Positions 25,230 to 35,575 of a DNA stretch of 64,000 nucleotides are shown piece by piece. Under the pieces are notes generated by a model. The model was given only the letters and a program-made list of their open reading frames with translations, was not told where the DNA came from and searched no databases. Made by a program: the position numbers and the translations under genes. How positions within the stretch are numbered: position 1 is the first letter of the stretch; every line of letters begins with the position of its first letter. Source of the DNA: Sclerodactyla briareus. Taxonomy: Eukaryota > Echinodermata > Holothuroidea > Dendrochirotida > Sclerodactylidae. Location of the stretch: assembly GCA_026419785.1 (NCBI GenBank), contig JAODTK010002010.1:186001-250000 (forward strand), given 5' to 3'.

Positions 25230-26130
25230 CACAACGAAATCGGGTAACTGATACTCGGTTACATTCCTACTTCCCCAATAATTACAGAGGGGAACAGACG
25301 GTCTCCAGCATCTACGAAAGGCACAGTTGACGAGCAGTTGACGTCGGTGTCTGATGAACTTGGCAAATTTCCTGAAAACAGCCTCTTCGACCCGGTTCCT
25401 TTTAGGATCCAACCATTGCAACCTGTTCAGTTTCCACTTCAAAAATCCAGTTTTGTCCATCTTTTGTTGTTGTGTGCCCCGGTAGTCGAATGACCTCGAT
25501 ATCCATGTGGAACTTGAGTTTACCAGGGCCCAGCAGAAGGAGTCATTGGACACGCTGTAGTTCTCGACGTAGAGGTAGTTATCGACCGACACCTCTGCGG
25601 CACTTTTAGCGCGACACACTCGCGACGTTTGATTCAAAAGATCTCTGAGGTTTAGGTCTGCGTGGAAGGATTGACGTACTCTTTCACTCTCCTGCCAAAG
25701 GACCTAAACGAGGACGTAAACAGACTCGTCGACCCAGTTTCGCCGGCGAAGTTCCGCGGTAGTCGCTCCGTCCACGATCAACCGTTTAAGCTGTTGACAC
25801 GCTGCTTTATGTAAAGACTGTCCACGAATTCCACAACACTCGTTTCAGAACGAGAAAGATCGTCGAAAAATTCTGTTATCAAGACGAACGAGAATCTTTC
25901 GTCGAATTTTTGGATGCTTTTATTCAAGACTCGGTCGGTGTTGATTCCTTGACATTCTTTTCAAGTTTCCATCTCCCATACCAATGTCTCTGGGACTTGC
26001 CTGGTGAAACTGCCTAGGAGTCGTTTGGGTAGTTCTTAAATACGGCATAAACCATTGAATGTTGTCAATCTTCAGACCAGCGGGCTTATAAAGATTGTTA
26101 GTATTGAAAAATGCGAAAGCCATCGTCAGA
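25230..26130 (+). pseudogene. Unidentified coding-like region, several frames
   Basis: Plus-strand stretches with strongly protein-like composition follow one another in different frames. About 25290-25473 includes TVDEQLTSVSDELGKFPENS. About 25490-25560 includes LDIHVELEFTRAQQKESL. About 25670-25812 includes KDLNEDVNRLVDPVSPAKF. About 25818-26014 includes VEKFCYQDERESFVEFLDAF. The GC level is higher than in the Polinton-like segment. The 200-residue minus frame at 25035-25637 overlaps this but has poorer composition and a Gly run from the poly-C tract, so I prefer the plus strand. No family recognised. Confidence 0.4.
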
Positions 26131-26660
26131 CGTTCCCGTAAAATAGTTATGTTACCATGACAACCTTCTCATTTACATGAGCGATTCAATTTTCGCCACG
26201 GGAAGACTGGTGGGATAGTTGGAGCGGTATATTCTTCTGTAATTTCGGAAATCGCATAACCTTGACGCCGATCGGAAGAAGGATGTTATACGTAAAAAAC
26301 CCTCTCTTCAGCGTCGGGGATACCCCATCAGATGACCGATTATGCTTTCGCGACGAGAACGACGAGAGATTTCTGTATAGCGAAACGGCGTTAGTAAGTG
26401 GCCCACCCCCCCCACCTCACGTGTTGTACTCCCTGTTTTTGTGTTTTGACGAAGACGAAGTTTGCCGTCTCGTGACACGGTTCCATTGTTGAGCTGTGAA
26501 GATGCGGCTGTTGGGGTCGTGACAGCTTCGGGGAACGTCTGGCTAGTCGCGCAATGCGGAGTCATAGGTCTTATAGCCCGGCGCCTGAAACTGAAGAATC
26601 TCACCTCCGCCTGTTGAAAAAACCCTGATGGCCAAAACGGGAAAAATAACATGGTAATTA
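26131..26660 (+). pseudogene. Unidentified coding-like region, continued
   Basis: About 26207-26400 reads WWDSWSGIFFCNFGNRITL and later NPLFSVGDTPSDDRLCFRDE without a stop until 26490. It is preceded in another frame by an ATG with MSDSIFATGR (about 26178). About 26495-26618 holds a hydrophobic stretch with VTASGNVWLVAQCGVIGLIA. A C run at 26405-26413 sits in the middle. This continues the preceding entry, and the whole could be one broken gene of ~1.4 kb. Function unknown. Confidence 0.4.
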
Positions 26661-26785
26661 CTGAGTATTCAGTAGTTTTGTTTCAGCTTGGTTCAAATAA
26701 TGAGCTTTTATCTTTACATTTCACCTACGTGTGAAACAGCGATGCCTTTATGGCGGGGACATTGTTTTTAAGGGTGCTGGCCTTT

Positions 26786-26880
26786 TGTATGTATGTATGT
26801 ATGTATGTATGTATGTATTGTTTATGTATGTATGTATGTATGGTATGTATGTATGTATGGATGTATGGATGTTGTATGTA
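26786..26880. repeat. (TATG)n microsatellite
   Basis: About 95 bases of GTAT/TATG units with a few interruptions. The Met-Tyr-Val-Cys frames across it are artefacts. A second TATG tract lies at 27684-27745, on the other side of a LINE fragment. Confidence 0.9.
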
Positions 26881-27172
26881 GCAGGTTTAAGATCAAGTTT
26901 GAGCTGTTGGATGATATGTTCCAGATGGTTTTACCCGTCGATGATGAAATATCAATTTGCGCTCCACGAATCATAGGTTCAGTTTATAGCGGAGCTCAAA
27001 ATAATGGTGTGGACAAGGACGTCACACATTGCGTACAGTTGAAGAATCAAGGACGTATAAGGAAACGAATAAATACGCCGACTCGTCCCCAAGCCAACAC
27101 ATTTGTCAAATTTGAAAATCAGGTTCTAGGAACCCAAACCATGTTAAATATCATGTACCCCCAATATTCATG
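26881..27172 (+). pseudogene. Unidentified open frame between two (TATG)n tracts
   Basis: After the microsatellite an open frame of ~97 codons runs to a stop at 27170-27172. It includes FELLDDMFQMVLPVDDEI and KNQGRIRKRINTPTRPQAN. The composition is protein-like and it lies directly upstream of a LINE C-terminal fragment. It may belong to the same retrotransposon, but I cannot assign a domain. Confidence 0.35.
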
Positions 27173-27229
27173 AAAAACCGGTATACAAATGTGTGGGTTT
27201 ATTCGACACTACTAGCCAATCCTCAGCAG

Positions 27230-27683
27230 TTGTTCCTCGTTCAAGCATATGGATATTGAAAGACATGATCGCTCTGTTGACCATCTATATGATTCAAGTA
27301 AAGAAACTGTCGTTCAAGAGAACGAGTGCTAACACTCCTCAAAAATAACGTTGGTGACCCCTCAGTTGTTTGGTTGGTGAGGCTTCAATGTGAATGTTGT
27401 CACAATAAACCTGATGTCGTTATTTCAGACGAGCAGGACACCATGCTTATATCAATGAAGTTTAACACCAGTCGATGCTTATGACAAACTGGTTATGACC
27501 ATTAATTAAACAAGTACATGCCTCTGTGTTGAGCTGATCAAGCTACTGGGATATCGTCGCACTATAATCGTATTAGTGATCGGTGCATTGGGTATAGTCA
27601 CAAGATTGTGTTTCATGGCCTTATGGGAACTTGGCATACCCAATTAGCTGCAAAAAGTCATTGCTAAATACCTGGTATGTCCA
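27230..27683 (+). mobile_element. LINE C-terminal fragment
   Basis: A frame near 27410-27465 reads HNKPDVVISDEQDTMLI, matching the KPDI/VV..D.....I-D block after the RT of many LINE polyproteins. About 27532-27645 reads IKLLGYRRTIIVLVIGALG, the usual VPVVIGALG block. It then continues with a Leu-Gly-Ile-Pro segment and LQK, which match the usual LQKxxLLGTARILRK end. The pieces are in different frames with stops between. The terminal ARILRK block is replaced by a (TATG)n tract. Confidence 0.7.
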
Positions 27684-27745
27684 GTATGTATGTAGGGATG
27701 TAGTATGTATGTATGTAGTATGTATGTATGTATGTATGTATGTAT
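27684..27745. repeat. (TATG)n microsatellite
   Basis: About 62 bases of TATG units directly after the LINE fragment. Confidence 0.9.
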
Positions 27746-29376
27746 TGGCATGTACATGGGAACTCACCTGAGAGAATACAGTGCACCATTAACGGCAGAG
27801 CGTAGGGACCTTCGAGTCGTGAGGCGACCATCATCGAAAACACAGCGTTACATCAAAGTGCTGCAAAAAGTACTTTCTGTTTATAAGAAATAGGAATAAG
27901 AAAGGTTTTCAATGATTTATCGAAGAAAAAATTGATTGTTCTGTGGTGTTGATAGGACTATTTGGGCATTAAAGCCCAATTTCTCGCGCTTGATGATAAG
28001 TGTGCAATAGGCCGGTCCATAGTTGTATTAGAATGTATGTTAATTAGACTATATGGTGTCAAATGACATTCGGTTAACATGACGAAATGTACTGCCCAAA
28101 CAAAAAAATCGCGCTTAAAGTTTCATTTCGATTTCAGCCTTGAAAATTGGAAAGAAAATACAGCATAAAGGATATTGGAAATGAATGCCATCGTTCGATA
28201 CCTATCTACAAGATACTTCAGTCCAGTGCCTTCAAAATTACAGCACTCATAACATTTCTATTTCGGAGAAAATAGTGATCAGTCCGCAAATTTATTTGTT
28301 TCGCCACAGAGACCTATTCCAAGAAATACGAAATTGAACTAATATTATCGTATATTAAAGAAAATCAATTGTATGTTTTTTAATCAGGATGGAAAGCAAG
28401 ACATGAAATAAAGGCTGAATGGAGCTTTAAAATCCAATTACAAAGCCTTATCCATCCTACTTATACGCAGCCTCGCTGATAGCCCCTTCATCTCCCCCAC
28501 ACACAGAACCCAAAGATAACCACTAGTCGAACGCCTCATTCCGTCCCTCTCGATTCCGTTAACAACGACGATGACGATATTCGCCATAGGGCGTTAATTA
28601 CTTGTTTTTAACCCGCTGGCCGAGTGGGAGCATGCGCACTTGCAATGTGAAACTGCTCATTCGATTCTGAGCTTTGACAGAATAATCGATTGTCACACAA
28701 ATAGCCCCTTATTTACTGAAGTCTCCCTATTTCTACCTCAAACAAGAACGCCAACTCTGCGTCGTGATTCCTTGCCATTGACAATGTTCATTGTTGTGTG
28801 TACGTAGTTATTCATATCTGCAATTCAAAAAATGAATCGCCAACTAAACCCAAGTAAGTAAATTCTAAAATGCCCCACACCTCCGAAAAAAAACACTGAA
28901 GGCGGTTAGTGAAGTGACTAAAACAACCATCATTCAAATAAATTGAAATGGCGAAGAGCTGAGTTTTTTTTACCAATATGGCAGGTAGAGTGGTAGTGGA
29001 GGGGGTGGTAGTAGATAATAATTACACAGATACGGAAACAACGAATTGTGCCACCAGCATGCCTATAGATCATACTTCAATTCCACACAGTTGTCAGATA
29101 AACTCCCCCTCTCATGTTCGTTCATCATGCACAATTATCTCAATGATAGATGAATATGTGAAGGAGAAAGGAATTTAGGAACAGCAAAGTTGATTGAAGG
29201 GGAGTCTGAATGAGTTGTGTGGGAGACTGGGAACAAGAGGAGGAGGACTCGGGGCACATAACCCTGTTCAATGGCCTCTTGGACATGAATGTATCGAATG
29301 TAGCAGTGAGTCAAGAGGATCAGGACAAATACGGAACAGGTGGGCCTTCAGCATACCCCAAAATCAGGCAGAGTGG
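27746..29376. other. No gene recognised
   Basis: AT-leaning sequence with no domain, SINE box or shared repeat that I can see. The 66-residue frame at 28978-29178 has ordinary composition but no splice-supported context. Confidence 0.4.
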
Positions 29377-29475
29377 TGGAAGAAAAAGGAGGATTAGGAG
29401 GATTAGGAAGAGGAGCAGGAGGAGCGTGGTGAAGGAGGAGGAGGGGAGAAGGAGGAAAGGGGAAGGAGGAGGATT
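29377..29475. repeat. GGA-rich polypurine tract
   Basis: Nearly 100 bases of G and A (AGGAGGA, GAAGGAGG and similar) on the plus strand with very few pyrimidines. A mirror-like polypurine run of this size can form triplex-type structures; that is known behaviour, not seen here. Confidence 0.8.
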
Positions 29476-29689
29476 TTGTTATATCTCCTACCACACCCCC
29501 CAACCCCCCATTTCCCGGTGAAGAGACAAAGAAGAGTCGTAGGAAGATGAGCTTCTTTTAACATGGCTACACTTTTCTCTTTACAATCCCCTTTCAACCC
29601 CCACTCATTGGCAGCCCAAATCATTTTTTTTAATAAATAAAAATTTAAAAAAAAACAAAAAGTAGAGCACAATGAACAGGTACCCGTTA

Positions 29690-30115
29690 TCAGGGTTGCT
29701 GCACCAGTCCATGATAACGCTGAGCGAAGTAGGTTATGATGGTAATTCAGGCTAATATGTAGGAAGGAGAAATATTTTGCAGCTTTTGCAGTTTTTGCTA
29801 CATGATAGTTCTTATGCCGCCCTCTAATGACTGTGACATGAAAATATATTAAAACCCGTAGGTACCACCTAGTCCATGATAACACTGACTTAGTATGACG
29901 GTGATCCAACGTTAGCGGTGGTGAAGCATTCTGCAGTTTTTCCAGCCACTATGCCCCTTCTTTGACCTTGAGGGATCAAAGATGACATGGGCCGCTAAAC
30001 GCCGAAAAGGCAAACGTTTAGGACAGGACAGATAAGATAGATTTGCAGGAGGAGTAGCGTTTGCAGTTTCCCCACCTAATGGTTCATTGTGCCCTTGACG
30101 TTAGGTGGTCAAACG
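29690..30115. repeat. ~150 bp unit repeat (CATGATAACACTGA type)
   Basis: GTCCATGATAACGCTGA (about 29708) and GTCCATGATAACACTGA (about 29871) start two units. Each continues with a GATGG/GACGGT block, ...GCAG(C)TTTT(G)C(A/C), and a TGCCCTTTGACCTTGA-like block (about 29951, and 30093 in weaker form). The same order recurs at 31790-32290 and 34740-35380. It is one dispersed minisatellite-like family. Confidence 0.6.
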
Positions 30116-31007
30116 AAAACTTCAAAACTCTGGGTAAGTACGTCCAATTCAAGTTCTAACATCATCAATAGTAAAAAAAATATGTATGGTACGGCGCTGC
30201 CGTATAGCCATACGATGCATGCACTGTTTCTGTCGACTGAGAAAATACTAAATAAAACGTTAGAGATTAACGATTACTTACCCTCATCTTCAGGTATCTG
30301 GTTTTCAAATGAGTGCGTCCGAGCTACCCCGGATTGCATCCAATGCACCGATCCGATCCACTTACTGCTATACATTCACAACTGATCAACGGGTCTTATG
30401 TCTTTATGTTTATTCTGAGAATTATCACTGAATGGATGTAACATGAAATAACTTCCAAAACCTCCACGACGGTAAGAAATAAAAATTGTCCATTTAGCTT
30501 AAGAAAAAGATTCACCATATTTTGTCAGGACTCTGCTATAAGACAATATCGCATCACCGCATGTACGATTGTTTGTGAATAAGTGCCCTTTTTTTTCTTT
30601 GTTGTTCCTCGTTTTCCTAGTTTCGGGAATCGGCCCGCGAGATCGGAAATCGTTGGATAGGTGGTCAACTAATCTAGTCGAGATGCCATTCTGAGATCCA
30701 GCCTCTAATCAGCCAACCATGTACAGCAGGTCTAAATGGTCGGCCTGTTAATATATACCTTGGTTTCTATGGTTTTTGTTTTTTTGGTAATTTATATATG
30801 GTGGGACGCTCCACATATATAGTAACTGATGCTGTTGTGCGTTCACCTGGCGTAATCTGGACGAGGTCTAATGAAACAGCAGACTCGCGGAGTAACCTTA
30901 GTAACCGGTCGGGAACTAACCAGTCAATAACCTTCCAAACAATATCCGTATATTCCGGTAGTGTGTTATATACCCCCTATTATCCGAACTACCACGAGTG
31001 CGTCCGT
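30116..31007. other. No gene recognised
   Basis: Unassigned, with no domain or repeat seen. Frames at 30089-30385 and 30798-31016 are without recognisable content. The latter runs into the SINE. Confidence 0.4.
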
Positions 31008-31240
31008 GTGCGGTAGCCTAGTGGTTTCGACTCGTAATTCTTTGTCGGGGTTCGAGTCCAGCTTGAGCGGTCTATCATCTCATATTATATAGGTTGCCCC
31101 TCCCACCTTCTAATTGTGTGCATGTGATGGTGGCCTAGTGGTTCGATAGGTAAATCATTTGGTAAGGGTTTAGAGTTCAGCTTGAGCGGTTTATTATCTC
31201 ATATTATTCAGGTTTCTCCACCCACTTGCTAAATGTGGGC
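31008..31240 (+). mobile_element. tRNA-derived SINE, tandem dimer
   Basis: Unit 1 has an A-box-like TAGCCTAGTGG at 31014-31024 and an exact B-box GGTTCGAGTCC at 31049-31059. Unit 2, 117 bases on, has TGGCCTAGTGG at 31131-31141 and a decayed B-box (GGGTTTAGAGTTC) at about 31166-31178. Both continue with CTTGAGCGGT(C/T)TAT(C/T)ATCTCATATTAT and then a pyrimidine-rich CACC...TAA/CTAA.TGTG.GCATGTG tail. A and B boxes are the internal RNA polymerase III promoter of tRNA-related SINEs. It is not a tRNA gene: acceptor and anticodon stems do not pair. Confidence 0.75.
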
Positions 31241-31489
31241 ATGTGGTGGACAGCAGCGCTTTCTGGGTAAAATGTCCAATATTATGGGAACGCCACGTCC
31301 AAATTGTAATACTGACTGATGTGTAACATGCATGCTAAGATACGAGTCCATAGAGGTGAGGATGGGTATGAAAGTTGGAACCGCATTTTTACGAGAGGAG
31401 AGGATACCCCCCCCCCTACCCCAAGAAAAAGAAAAAAACTGCATGTTGATGCGAAAAGATCATGAACCTGAAAAAAGTCCGAAGGCTTA

Positions 31490-31765
31490 GCGATTCCTTG
31501 ACTGATCCTGACGTGATCAAGCTTGATCAAGCATATAAACCAATTTATGCTTTTGTTACCTTTTGACCCACGTTTCACGCATGCAGTCGGAAAACTATGC
31601 AATTGATCGATCATATGATCAAGTGGGTACAGATCATCAAGCAATCAAGGTCAAGTATCTTGCCAAGGGGTATAATGGAAAACCTGATCTGTACGCACGT
31701 CTGGGCTTCGAACTCGCAATCGTTCGATTCTGAGTCCAACGCAATTTCACATATAGGCTAATAGC
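31490..31765 (-). mobile_element. Second tRNA-derived SINE family, minus strand
   Basis: On the minus strand, about 31745-31690 reads GCGTTGGACTCAGAATCGAA and then GCGAGTTCGAAGCCCAGAC. That is the anticodon-arm to T-arm part of a tRNA, with B-box GAGTTCGAAGCC. Downstream on the minus strand comes CCATTATACCCCTTGGCAAG followed by ATACTTGACCTTGATTGCTT, resembling the conserved CCTTGGCAAG...ACTT..CC body of several SINE superfamilies. The body ends in AT-rich GATCAAG-containing repeats. The A-box is degraded. Unrelated in sequence to the dimer 250 bases upstream. Confidence 0.65.
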
Positions 31766-31769
31766 TTGC

Positions 31770-32291
31770 AGGACGTAGCCCTTAATGACCTTTGACCTAA
31801 AATTTCTGAACACCCCACAGTAGACCAAGTTAATGATTACACTGACCAGGAAGCATCCATGGCAATCTACTCAACTCTGCAGTAGAGTTTGGGCAACTTT
31901 TCCGCATAATTGCCCATTGTGCCCCTTTGATGACCCTTGACCTGAAAACTCCCGAACGCCCCAAATGTACCACTAGTCAATGATGACACTGATCGAGCAT
32001 CATGAAAATCCATCTACATTATTTAGAGGAGATACATTTTACTCTTTCTCACACAATGACCCATTAGACTCCTTTAATAACCTTTGAAAGTTGACCCAGC
32101 AGTCACTGAATATTATGCCCATGGTCCCATCGATCCAAGTGTTTGAGGACCATAAACATGCAATTGCATATTAATCTACAATTTGAACAGAATTGCCCCC
32201 TACCACCCTCTGCCTCCCTTGAAATTAATGTGTCCAAGTTAGGTCAACATTCGTCAAGGAGAGAACATTTGACAGCCGAAAAGGCAAAAGT
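31770..32291. repeat. ~150 bp unit repeat, second cluster
   Basis: GTAGACCAAGTTAATGATTACACTGACCAGGAAGCATCCATGG (about 31822) and GTACCACTAGTCAATGATGACACTGATCGAGCATCATGAAAATCC (about 31967) begin units that include TTGCCCATTGTGCCCCTTTGATGACCCTTGACCTGAAA. The cluster runs straight into the tetranucleotide tract at 32292. Confidence 0.65.
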
Positions 32292-32323
<32 letters not shown>

Positions 32324-32365
32324 GACGGACGGGCGGACGGACGGGCGGACGGACGGACGGACGGT

Positions 32366-32410
<45 letters not shown>

Positions 32411-32450
32411 GGACGGATGGATGGATGGATGGATGGATGGATGGATGGAT
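32292..32450. repeat. Compound (AGAC)n(GGAC)n(AGAC)n(GGAT)n microsatellite
   Basis: About 159 bases: AGAC repeats, then GGAC/GGGC repeats, AGAC again, then GGAT repeats. All units are single-base changes of each other. The Asp/Thr/Gly/Arg-rich frame across it is an artefact. Confidence 0.95.
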
Positions 32451-33599
32451 TAGATATGTCTACATGTATAAAAAATATAATAAAAAGTGGTTAAAACGTG
32501 GTTAAAAAACGATTTGATATACTATCAGCTGAAGAAACGAGCTTCGACATTCTTAAAAGCGTCAATATAATACTTTCTTTGAGAATATGGTCTCAGATGG
32601 TCCTGAACAACAGGTAGGACATTTCAAAGTCACCAGACGTCAAATGAACATGATTTAATGTTGTTGTTTTTTCTCTAAAGGGGTCCACAGAGGTCGTTTC
32701 TATATGAGGATATACACGTTGGCGATTTACCCGCCGCCTTAGTTTTTTGTAATAATGATGATTTCGAAACACCGGGGAAACGGTACCATTTTCGTTGGGA
32801 CGTTACACAAACAACTTTGTCAAATTTTCAGCTGATGCCGTTGTGAGACGATATTTTCTCCCCAATATGTAATCCACAACAGGTATTTTTGTCCTATATT
32901 CACTACGATGAATAATTTGGGTATAATTGCTGATCCATCACGGTCAGCAGATCTGTTTGGGGTTGTGCCCCGAACAAATATGAACTAAGTCATACCTACA
33001 CACATGTACTCAGGCTCACGATTTCGTTTTCGATATATACGTAGCGTTCAAGCAGGGAAAGAATTACGTACCTGGTGGAGCTCTTGTTGTGCTGGTATTT
33101 CGTCCATATACGGCAGCGAGCGGTTCTCAATATGAGTCAACTAGAGCGAGGGTATCGGAGTAGGTTTCAGTGAAGAGTAGGGGGGGGGGGGGGAAGGATA
33201 ACCACAAGCTGCCTTACGGGTAGTAGCGGTGACAAAAGGTACGAGCACTGTCATACGGGAAGTAGAGGGCCTGCAGGAGAAGGCATTGCCAGTTTACGTT
33301 GATACCATCAGATTGGGGGAGGGAGGGGAGTTACCGAGTCACGCAAGAGAGAAACTCCCCACAAGAACACGACAGTGAAATTGCGTAGGGATCCTTGCCA
33401 TTTCCTCGATCACACCGCGCGGACCCAAACTTCGTAACGAAAGGAGATTCTCGACAGAATGTCACTAAAATCAAATATATATTCCATGCAGGCATGCTTA
33501 GCAGAACAAAAGCCCTAATATACAGCACACCAACACGTCTGGAGTGTGTATCAGTGAGTTCAGGTAACAAGTCAATTTCTTTATTCACCACTTAACACA
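32451..33599. other. No gene recognised; G run
   Basis: Unassigned. A G run lies at about 33181-33193. The convergent short frames at 33331-33595 overlap each other on opposite strands and have no known domain. Confidence 0.4.
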
Positions 33600-33900
33600 T
33601 GATAGATGATAACATGGGGTCGATCCTGGAGGGGGGGGCACATGGGGGGGGGGACAGGGGACAAGTACCCACACTGGTCGAAGATGGGGGGGGGACATCA
33701 TATCGAAGTGCCCCCCCCCCCCACTTTTTATCCTCGATGAAGAAGACGAAAAGTACAGTCCGTTTACACACGTATCCGCTATGTGGCTGTGTGGGCTGAA
33801 AAATATGAGAGAGAGAGAAGCATCACAAAAGACCACAGTGGCCTTTATTCCGAACCGATTGTCCAAAATTTCCGCGCGCTGCGCGCGCAGACGCCTAGTA
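33600..33900. repeat. G/C-run element with GCGCGC palindrome
   Basis: Several G runs (33631-33660, 33684-33693) are followed by a C run and CCCACTTTTT (33711-33727), and end near CCGCGCGCTGCGCGCGCAG (33872-33890). The order of C run + CACTTTT and the GCGCGC palindrome also marks the repeats at 2936-4250 and 8366-9390. Similar G/C-run pieces lie at 37960-38030 and 63645-63880. Probably a non-autonomous mobile family; ends not defined. Confidence 0.5.
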
Positions 33901-33968
33901 ACTGTTGCTTCCTAGTGTCGTGAGAGAGCATTTTGAAGGTATATTCTGGCGATATGAAGCTTTAGGCA

Positions 33969-34083
33969 TGTATATATATATATATATCTATATAAATATA
34001 TATATATAATATATATATTATATATATTATATATATATATTTAGAGATATATAATATATATATATATATCTATGTATATAAAT
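33969..34083. repeat. (AT)n-rich tract
   Basis: About 115 bases of AT/TATA with a few C and G interruptions, largely self-complementary. Confidence 0.9.
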
Positions 34084-34735
34084 AGAGTAGCGTAAAACAA
34101 CAATCCCAAAACTTATGGCGTCCAAACCAAAGGGAATCCCGTCCGGATTCAACAAAATTCCTCTCATTGGAAATGATAGATCAGAATATAAAAAACGAGA
34201 GTAAATTCAACTTTTGCTGCTCCAGTATATTTATCAAAACGTTCGGTCAATTCACCTTCCAGGTGTATACAGGTCTAGGAATGGACTGCTCTAACATATA
34301 TATACAGAAAACGTTTAATTACATGCTTGATTACATACCAACAAACCCGACAATACAACTACAAAGCCCTACCCAGGAGTTGCACAGAACTCGACTTTTA
34401 CGGGTCGATACGATTTCGTTCCTTTTGTTAAGGCCGTACGGTTGAAGAGTGCGTACTGGGCCTGTCCATAGTTTCACGCTCCAGACGATTCTTATTTGTG
34501 TTGTCTGATTTCGAGACTTGCTCGATCAGCGAGAAAGTGAAATCAAATAATCATGGGGTGCTCTGTTGTAGTGTGTGGCCACTTCACATGTTTTTTGTTT
34601 GTTAACATGCTCGATTTATGGTTAATTAGACAATTACACCAGCACGGAGCCAATGGAGCAACAGATCTGTTTGCCCACCTTCATAGCACGCGGCTGCAGT
34701 GTGACTCAGTACGTGTGGGGCTACACCGCAATCAA
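34084..34735. other. No gene recognised
   Basis: Unassigned sequence; the frames at 34167-34445 and 34553-34888 show no domain. The second runs into the repeat cluster at 34740. Confidence 0.4.
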
Positions 34736-35464
34736 GTTGAAGCTTGTGGGAGGACATGCATTCCAGTCGAACCTGTGCACAAAATGTGTAAGAGAAGAAG
34801 CATTTTGCGTGTATTCCACATAATGGGCCCCAGGGTCACACTGGGCCATGGGTTCCCTGAACACTCTGAAGTTACGGCTTCATTATGACTGAACATCTCA
34901 CTGTGCACCAAAGTTCGTAGGAGATACAATATTCTGTCTGCGGTATTCCATATAATGGTCCCTATGTCTCTAGGCCCAAAATTCCCGCACACCCCAGATG
35001 GCCCTCTCACCAGGACAATGCATGTTACTTTGAATAGATTTTTTTTATGGTATACTTGCCGAGCAGAAGATTGATCTATTCCTATTCAAACAACACAAGG
35101 GTGCAGACCTTGATACTGCACGGTTTGCAACTAATTGTCAGCTGCGAACCCTTCACCAGGTCCACGAATAGTTGAAGCTTGGGGAGGAATGCATTTCAAG
35201 TACCATTTGTGTGAATTTTCATTAGATGGTCCCGAAGGAACGACTGTTAGAACATCATATTGACAGAACATCAGCACCGCGCCCACAATTTTGTAGGATA
35301 ATTACGTTTTTTCAGTTTTTCCACTAATGGTCCTTGTGCCCCTGTATTGCCATTTGAAAACCCTTGGACCTTAGGGGCACGATGACCATCAAAACATTGT
35401 CTGGTCGAGATCAATCGAAGCACGAACTTTTGTGGCCCAGAAGCACAAAAGTTTCCAGACTATA
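34736..35464. repeat. ~150 bp unit repeat, third cluster
   Basis: Units contain GAAGCTTG.GGGAGG(A)ATGCATT(C)CA(A)GT(C) (34738 and 35173), AAGAAGCATTTTGC (about 34793), TTCCACATAATGGGCCCCAGGGTCAC (about 34812), TTCCATATAATGGTCCCTATG (about 34944) and CCACTAATGGTCCTTGTGCCCCTGTATTG (about 35320). Same family as 29690-30115 and 31770-32291, and again ending at a tetranucleotide tract. Confidence 0.6.
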
Positions 35465-35575
35465 AGATGATAGCTAGATAGATAGCTAGATAGATAGCTA
35501 GATCGATAGATAGATAGATAGATAGATAGATCGATAGATAGTAGCTTAGATAGATAGATAGATAGATGATAGATG
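35465..35575. repeat. (GATA)n microsatellite
   Basis: About 110 bases of GATA with GATC and TAGC interruptions, at the downstream edge of a repeat cluster. Confidence 0.9.

Noticed and set aside
25035..25637. 200-codon minus-strand open frame, the longest in the window
   Set aside because: It includes a poly-Gly stretch from an 18-C run and has odd composition; plus-strand frames in the same place look more like real protein.
31008..31240. tRNA genes
   Set aside because: Only A- and B-box regions are tRNA-like; stems do not form a cloverleaf and SINE tails follow.
32292..32505. Asp/Arg/Gly-rich repeat protein
   Set aside because: Frame across a compound tetranucleotide microsatellite.
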